In this document: positions 60,731 to 64,000 of the stretch, one piece after another
Layout: every line of letters starts with the position of its first letter
Position numbering within the stretch: the first letter of the stretch is position 1
Assembly: GCF_000376565.1 (NCBI RefSeq)
Contig: NZ_BARG01000024.1
Location: 186,001 to 250,000, forward strand
Direction: 5' to 3'
Origin: Streptomyces hokutonensis
Lineage (GTDB): Bacteria; Actinomycetota; Actinomycetes; Streptomycetales; Streptomycetaceae
Length of the DNA: 64,000 nt
Notes under the pieces: model-generated
What the model saw: only the letters and a program-made list of their open reading frames with translations
Databases searched by the model: none
Told to the model about the DNA's origin: nothing
Translations under genes and position numbers: made by a program

Positions 60731-60737
60731 CAGGCCG

Positions 60738-61157
60738 TCAGCCGAGCCCTCGGGAGCCGACGATGCGGAACGTGGGATGGTCGGCGGGGTCGGGGAGCTG
60801 CCGGAACGTCTCGGCCACGGTGGGGAAGCGGCCGAACTGTTCCAGATAGACCTGGATCAACGGTGCGCGCTCCGCCACCGGAACCTCGACCGCGTCGAAC
60901 TCCTCGCCACGGCCCTTGCGTTGGAGCCGTCCGCCCTTCGCGGCACGCAGATTGCGCGACCACTCGGTGTTGCCGCGGGGCGCTATCAGATAGCGCTCCC
61001 CGTCGTGGTCGAGGACGGCCACCGGCACACTGCGCCAGCGGCCCGAGGTGCGGCCCCGGACACTCAGCGTGCTCAGCACCGACCGGGCGAAGAGCTTGGC
61101 CATCCGGTTGCCGATGACCCGGGCTCCCCAGGGCGGGGGCAGGTAGGGGGCGCTCAT
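60738..61157 (-). CDS. Deazaflavin (F420)-dependent nitroreductase-family protein
   Basis: A 139-residue split-barrel protein of the DDN family. It contains the core STLSVRGRTSGRWRSVPVAV and LIAPRGNTEWSRNLRAAKGG, which form the F420-binding site in Ddn-like proteins. It starts at ATG 61157 with GGAGG upstream, divergent from the TetR gene at 61248, with two palindromic operators between. It is convergent with the membrane protein gene. Confidence 0.88.
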   Translation of the reverse strand: MSAPYLPPPWGARVIGNRMAKLFARSVLSTLSVRGRTSGRWRSVPVAVLDHDGERYLIAPRGNTEWSRNLRAAKGGRLQRKGRGEEFDAVEVPVAERAPLIQVYLEQFGRFPTVAETFRQLPDPADHPTFRIVGSRGLG

Positions 61158-61192
61158 CGGGACCTCCTCGGAGACGACAGTGAAGTACTATC

Positions 61193-61223
61193 TAGGGTGA
61201 CCCTAAATCTAGGGTCACCCTAG
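61193..61223. promoter_or_regulatory. Two tandem palindromic operators for the TetR gene
   Basis: TAGGGT-G-ACCCTA (61193-61205) and CTAGGGT-C-ACCCTAG (61209-61223) are both perfect palindromes, centres 17 bases apart, in the gap between the divergent DDN and TetR genes. They share TAGGGTnACCCTA exactly and are likely bound by the TetR protein encoded alongside. Confidence 0.75.
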
Positions 61224-61247
61224 AGTATTTTTCGGACGGAGGTGACG

Positions 61248-61916
61248 GTGGGACTGCGCGAGCTGAAGAAGGAGCAGACGCGGACACTGATCGCGGACAT
61301 CGCCTGGCGGCTGTTCGCCGACCGGGGGTTCGACGCCGTGCGGGTCGCCGAGATCGCCCGCGAGGCACGCGTCTCCGAGGCCACCGTCTTCAACTACTTC
61401 CCGCGGAAAGAAGATCTCCTCTACTCGCGCCTCGACGACTTCGACGAACGGCTCCTCACTGCGGTCGACTCCCGCCCCCCGGGCGCATCGGTCCTGGATG
61501 CCGTACGGACCTTCCTGACCGGGACGGCCGGGCTCCTCGCCCAGGTCGCGGCCGGCGACGACGAGGCCCTCGTACGACTGCGGACCGTGCACCGCATGAT
61601 CGCCGACAGCCCCACGCTACGAGCCCGCGAACAACAGGCGATCACCGATGCGACGACGGCACTGGCCGCCCGCCTCGCAGCGGAGCCGGATGGTACGGCC
61701 GAGACCGACGAGGTCACCGCGTACGTGGCCGCCAATGCCCTGATGGGAGTCCACCGGGCGCTCATTGACCTCGTACGCCGACGGGTTCTCGCCGACGAGG
61801 CGCCGGATCAACTCGCCGCCGATGTCCGCGCACAGGGCACGCGGGCCTTCGCCCTCCTCGGGGAGGGGCTGGCCGAGTTCGGTGTACGGACGGTGAGTTC
61901 ACCGGCCGACCGATGA
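61248..61916 (+). CDS. TetR-family regulator
   Basis: A 222-residue TetR protein with helix-turn-helix (WRLFADRGFDAVRVAEIARE, then VFNYFPRKEDLLYSRL) and a ligand domain. GTG 61248 is preferred over 61242 because GGAGG then sits five bases upstream. The two palindromes before it indicate autoregulation and control of the divergent DDN gene. Confidence 0.9.
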   Translation: MGLRELKKEQTRTLIADIAWRLFADRGFDAVRVAEIAREARVSEATVFNYFPRKEDLLYSRLDDFDERLLTAVDSRPPGASVLDAVRTFLTGTAGLLAQVAAGDDEALVRLRTVHRMIADSPTLRAREQQAITDATTALAARLAAEPDGTAETDEVTAYVAANALMGVHRALIDLVRRRVLADEAPDQLAADVRAQGTRAFALLGEGLAEFGVRTVSSPADR

Positions 61917-61931
61917 CCTGCCGCCGGACTG

Positions 61932-62582
61932 CTACGGGCAGGACTCCCCGAACTTCACGGCCCTGAACTCCACGGGCTGCCCGGTCAGTTTCGTCCCGGC
62001 CGACGGTTTCTGCGAGCACACCTGCCAGTTCGACGCCAGCAGGATGAAACGGCCCTTGCCGGACGCGTCCTTGACCGTGATCGACGTCCCGGACGCGAGT
62101 GCGGCGCGGGCGGTGTTCACCGACTTTCCCTTGAAGTTGGGCATCGTCGAGCCGGCCGGTGCGGGTGCGGACTGGTCCTTCGCGGGGCAGGTCTCGGCGA
62201 GCTTCACCGCGCCGAAGTCGAGCCGGGTGGTGGTGGCGACACGCGTGCCGGCCTTCACGTTCTGCGAGCAGACCTTCCAGTCCCGGTCGAGGATCTGGTG
62301 GCGGTCGCGACCGAGCGAGTCGTGGGACGTGAGGCTGTAGAAGCCCTGCTTCTGGGCGGTGTCCTGGGCGGACTGGAGACCCATGCCCACGAAGGCGGGA
62401 ACGGTCTTGGTCCCGCCACCTGTCTTGGCGTTGCCGCTCGCGCCGGAGGCCGTGCCCCCTTGCCCGCTGTCGGGGTTGCACGCGGTTCCGAAGCCGCCGA
62501 TGACGAGGACGCCTGCGACGGCTCCGACGACGAGCTTCCCGCCGCGCCGCTTCCCTGGCCATGGGATTACGGAGTTGGACAC
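61932..62582 (-). CDS. Exported protein with two PASTA domains
   Basis: A 216-residue protein. A basic start (GKRRGGKLVV) and hydrophobic core end in GFGTACNP, which may be a lipobox. Two PASTA-like domains follow, about 60-125 (VPAFVGMGLQSAQDTAQKQG) and 145-216 (MPNFKGKSVNTARAALASG). In each, WxVCSQ (DWKVCSQNVKAG; NWQVCSQKPSAG) supplies a Cys. PASTA domains bind peptidoglycan fragments. GTG 62582 has AGGGGGC upstream. It is 43 bases from the esterase gene upstream on the same strand. Confidence 0.85.
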   Translation of the reverse strand: MSNSVIPWPGKRRGGKLVVGAVAGVLVIGGFGTACNPDSGQGGTASGASGNAKTGGGTKTVPAFVGMGLQSAQDTAQKQGFYSLTSHDSLGRDRHQILDRDWKVCSQNVKAGTRVATTTRLDFGAVKLAETCPAKDQSAPAPAGSTMPNFKGKSVNTARAALASGTSITVKDASGKGRFILLASNWQVCSQKPSAGTKLTGQPVEFRAVKFGESCP

Positions 62583-62625
62583 GGTACGCCCCCTGGTGTC
62601 ATCGGCAACGCGGGCTGATCCGCGC

Positions 62626-63816
62626 CTACTTGAGATGCTGCCCCAGGAAGTCGACGATGTGCCCCATCGTCTCCTGCGTGGACCAGGGCAGCGCGGCCGA
62701 GGTGTCGCCGGTGAAGGACAGGTCGCCGTGGCCCGCGCCGGTGAGGACGTAGCGGGTGCTCTCGATCCCCTTGGCGCGCAGTGCCGTGTGCAGGTCCAGG
62801 GTCTCGCTGGGGGAGACCAGGTTGTCGGCGCTGCCGTGGAACAGGACGAAGGGCGCCGTCTTGGAGCTGATGTGCGTCGCCGGGTCGGCCGCCGCGACCT
62901 CGCTGGTGCGGTCCGCGACCGACTTCTTGGTGCCGGGGCCGTAGACCCACTGGGCGGCACTGTTGCCCGCCGCGTAGTTGGACTTCTGTGCCGCCGTGTC
63001 GTAGTCGGCCGCGAGCTTGGACAGGTCGGCAGGGCCGAACTCGTCGACCACGCCCTGGACTTCACCGCTCTGGTCGAGATTGTCGCCGACGTCGAAGGAC
63101 TTCTCCCCGTTGGTCGCGCCGGTCATCGCCGCCAGGTAGCCGCCGGCGGACTGTCCCCACACGGCGACGTGGTCGGTGTCGATGTCGTACTTGTCGGCGT
63201 TGGCGCGGAGGTACCGGATCGCGGACTTCACATCGGCGACGGCGTCCTTGTACGTCGCGCCGTCCTTGGTGGTGCGGTACTGGAGGCTGGCCACGACATA
63301 GCCCTGGTCGGCGACATAGGTGCGCTGACTCAGGTTGGCGGTGCGGTCCGCCATGACGAAGCCGCCCCCCGTCAGATAGATGACCAGCGGCTTCTTGCCC
63401 GATGTGGACGTGGGCACCTGGATGTCGAGCTTCAGGTCGCTCTTCTTGCCGTTGGTGGTCGGCGAGGAGTACGTGATGTCGTGCGTGGTGGTGACCCCCG
63501 AGGTGGCGCACTGGATCTGCGCGCCCTTGGGATCGATCACGATGCTGGTGCTGGTGTCCGACTTCTTGATGGTCTTGGCCACCGGAAGACCGCCCGCGTT
63601 GCTCGACGGCACCGCACTGGGCGCTGCGGAGCTTGAGGCGGTCGTACCCGTGGGGCAGGCGGCCGTCCTGGCGCGGGCACTGGTGCTGGACGCACTGCTG
63701 GACGCGCTGTTGCCGCCCGAGGAGCAGGCCACCAGGGCCAGCCCGGCCGCGACGCTGATCGTGACGCCGGCGACACCCCTCCGCCGGCCTGCCCGCGTCT
63801 TCTCTTCTTCACGCAT
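62626..63816 (-). CDS. Exported esterase/lipase (alpha/beta hydrolase)
   Basis: A 396-residue hydrolase. A signal ending ALVACSSGG suggests a lipoprotein, followed by a Ser/Ala-rich linker. The catalytic domain carries VIYLTGGGFVMADR (oxyanion loop), the nucleophile Ser223 in WGQSAGGYLAA and the catalytic His363 in GAGHGDL; the acid residue should lie in LFHGSADNLV. The hormone-sensitive lipase/BD-FAE type is likely. ATG 63816 has GGGAG upstream. Two palindromes before it indicate tight repression. Confidence 0.88.
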   Translation of the reverse strand: MREEEKTRAGRRRGVAGVTISVAAGLALVACSSGGNSASSSASSTSARARTAACPTGTTASSSAAPSAVPSSNAGGLPVAKTIKKSDTSTSIVIDPKGAQIQCATSGVTTTHDITYSSPTTNGKKSDLKLDIQVPTSTSGKKPLVIYLTGGGFVMADRTANLSQRTYVADQGYVVASLQYRTTKDGATYKDAVADVKSAIRYLRANADKYDIDTDHVAVWGQSAGGYLAAMTGATNGEKSFDVGDNLDQSGEVQGVVDEFGPADLSKLAADYDTAAQKSNYAAGNSAAQWVYGPGTKKSVADRTSEVAAADPATHISSKTAPFVLFHGSADNLVSPSETLDLHTALRAKGIESTRYVLTGAGHGDLSFTGDTSAALPWSTQETMGHIVDFLGQHLK

Positions 63817-63848
63817 GTCTTCATCTCCCGCGACAACCGGATGGCAAA

Positions 63849-63865
63849 CGGAGATGCTATCTCCG
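63849..63865. promoter_or_regulatory. Operator copy 1 before the esterase gene
   Basis: CGGAGAT-GCT-ATCTCCG is a perfect 7-3-7 repeat 32 bases before the esterase start, likely overlapping the promoter. Its arms match those of the larger copy at 63889. Confidence 0.7.
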
Positions 63866-63888
63866 CTTCTCGCTCTCACCGTAGCATC

Positions 63889-63911
63889 AAACGGAGATGC
63901 CATCTCCGTTT
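63889..63911. promoter_or_regulatory. 23-bp perfect palindrome before the esterase gene
   Basis: Both 11-base arms (AAACGGAGATG and its complement) pair exactly around a single C, and copy 1 at 63849 is 40 bases away. The size and symmetry are typical for a TetR operator. The regulator is probably to the right, perhaps the partial frame starting at 63921. Confidence 0.75.
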
Positions 63912-63920
63912 GGGTCTGTG

Positions 63921-64000
63921 GTGTCGCGGCCCGGAATCGAACCTGATCAAGGGGTGCGCAGCTCGCGGCAGTACGATGCGCTGGACGAGACGACATCACC
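63921..64000 (+). CDS. Possible start of a divergent gene, cut by the window edge
   Basis: A GTG at 63921 opens a frame through the edge (SRPGIEPDQG, then SSRQYDALDETTS); a second GTG at 63954 follows AAGG. No ribosome site is strong and too little is present to name a family. Its location beyond the operators fits a regulator such as TetR. Weak. Confidence 0.3.
   Translation, partial: MSRPGIEPDQGVRSSRQYDALDETTS

Noticed and set aside
63915..63960. tRNA-like T-arm on the minus strand (GGTTCGATTCCGGG)
   Set aside because: The TTCGATT loop looks right, but the flanking arm does not pair over five bases and no anticodon or acceptor arm was found.

Overview
The window is very GC-rich, with codon third positions almost always G or C, GTG and TTG starts, stop/start overlaps of the ATGA and GTGA kind, occasional TTA leucine codons, a mycofactocin cluster, SpoIIE-type phosphatases, a PASTA protein and many TetR and LacI regulators. 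This points to a Streptomyces or close relative, in an accessory, catabolism-rich part of the chromosome. No rRNA, convincing tRNA, phage gene, insertion sequence or CRISPR array was seen.

Layout. 1-5,756: a sugar operon on the minus strand (binding protein, two permeases, a GH42 beta-galactosidase cut by the window edge) with its LacI regulator and palindromic operator candidates. 5,862-7,975: a 39-residue Lys/His-rich peptide overlapping an ABC exporter, then a hydrolase remnant. 7,990-14,056: response regulator, histidine kinase and MMPL exporter, with a perfect inverted repeat upstream and a divergent Ser/Thr kinase. 14,087-26,802: a catabolic cluster (tandem CoA-transferase, crotonase, two M24-fold proteins, amidohydrolase, SDR, P450, ferredoxin) controlled by two paralogous divergent TetR proteins, with a KstD-like flavoprotein on the other side. 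26,995-36,171: a second sugar regulon (LacI, secreted GH93-like/RICIN enzyme, GH3 enzyme, ABC importer) whose two promoters carry the same 13-bp operator.

36,594-42,988: two SpoIIE-type phosphatases, a Tat-exported phospholipase C-like enzyme, a tandem repeat array derived from the end of a small-molecule kinase gene, that kinase, and a coupled P-loop kinase. 43,010-50,787: a three-gene minus-strand operon ending in a TPR-CHAT caspase-like protein, divergent from a two-gene operon of proteins that appear to share a repeated domain. 50,787-61,157: mycofactocin genes mftR, mftG and mftABCDEF, followed by a two-component flavin monooxygenase, a membrane protein and an F420/DDN-type protein. 61,193-64,000: a TetR gene with two palindromic operators, a PASTA protein, and an exported esterase behind a 23-bp palindrome.

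The window is rich in self-contained regulon units, each with a regulator, palindromic sites and transport or enzyme genes. The most unusual items are the CHAT operon, the intact/degenerate M24 pair, the Lys/His-rich peptide with its exporter, and the gene-end tandem repeat array.
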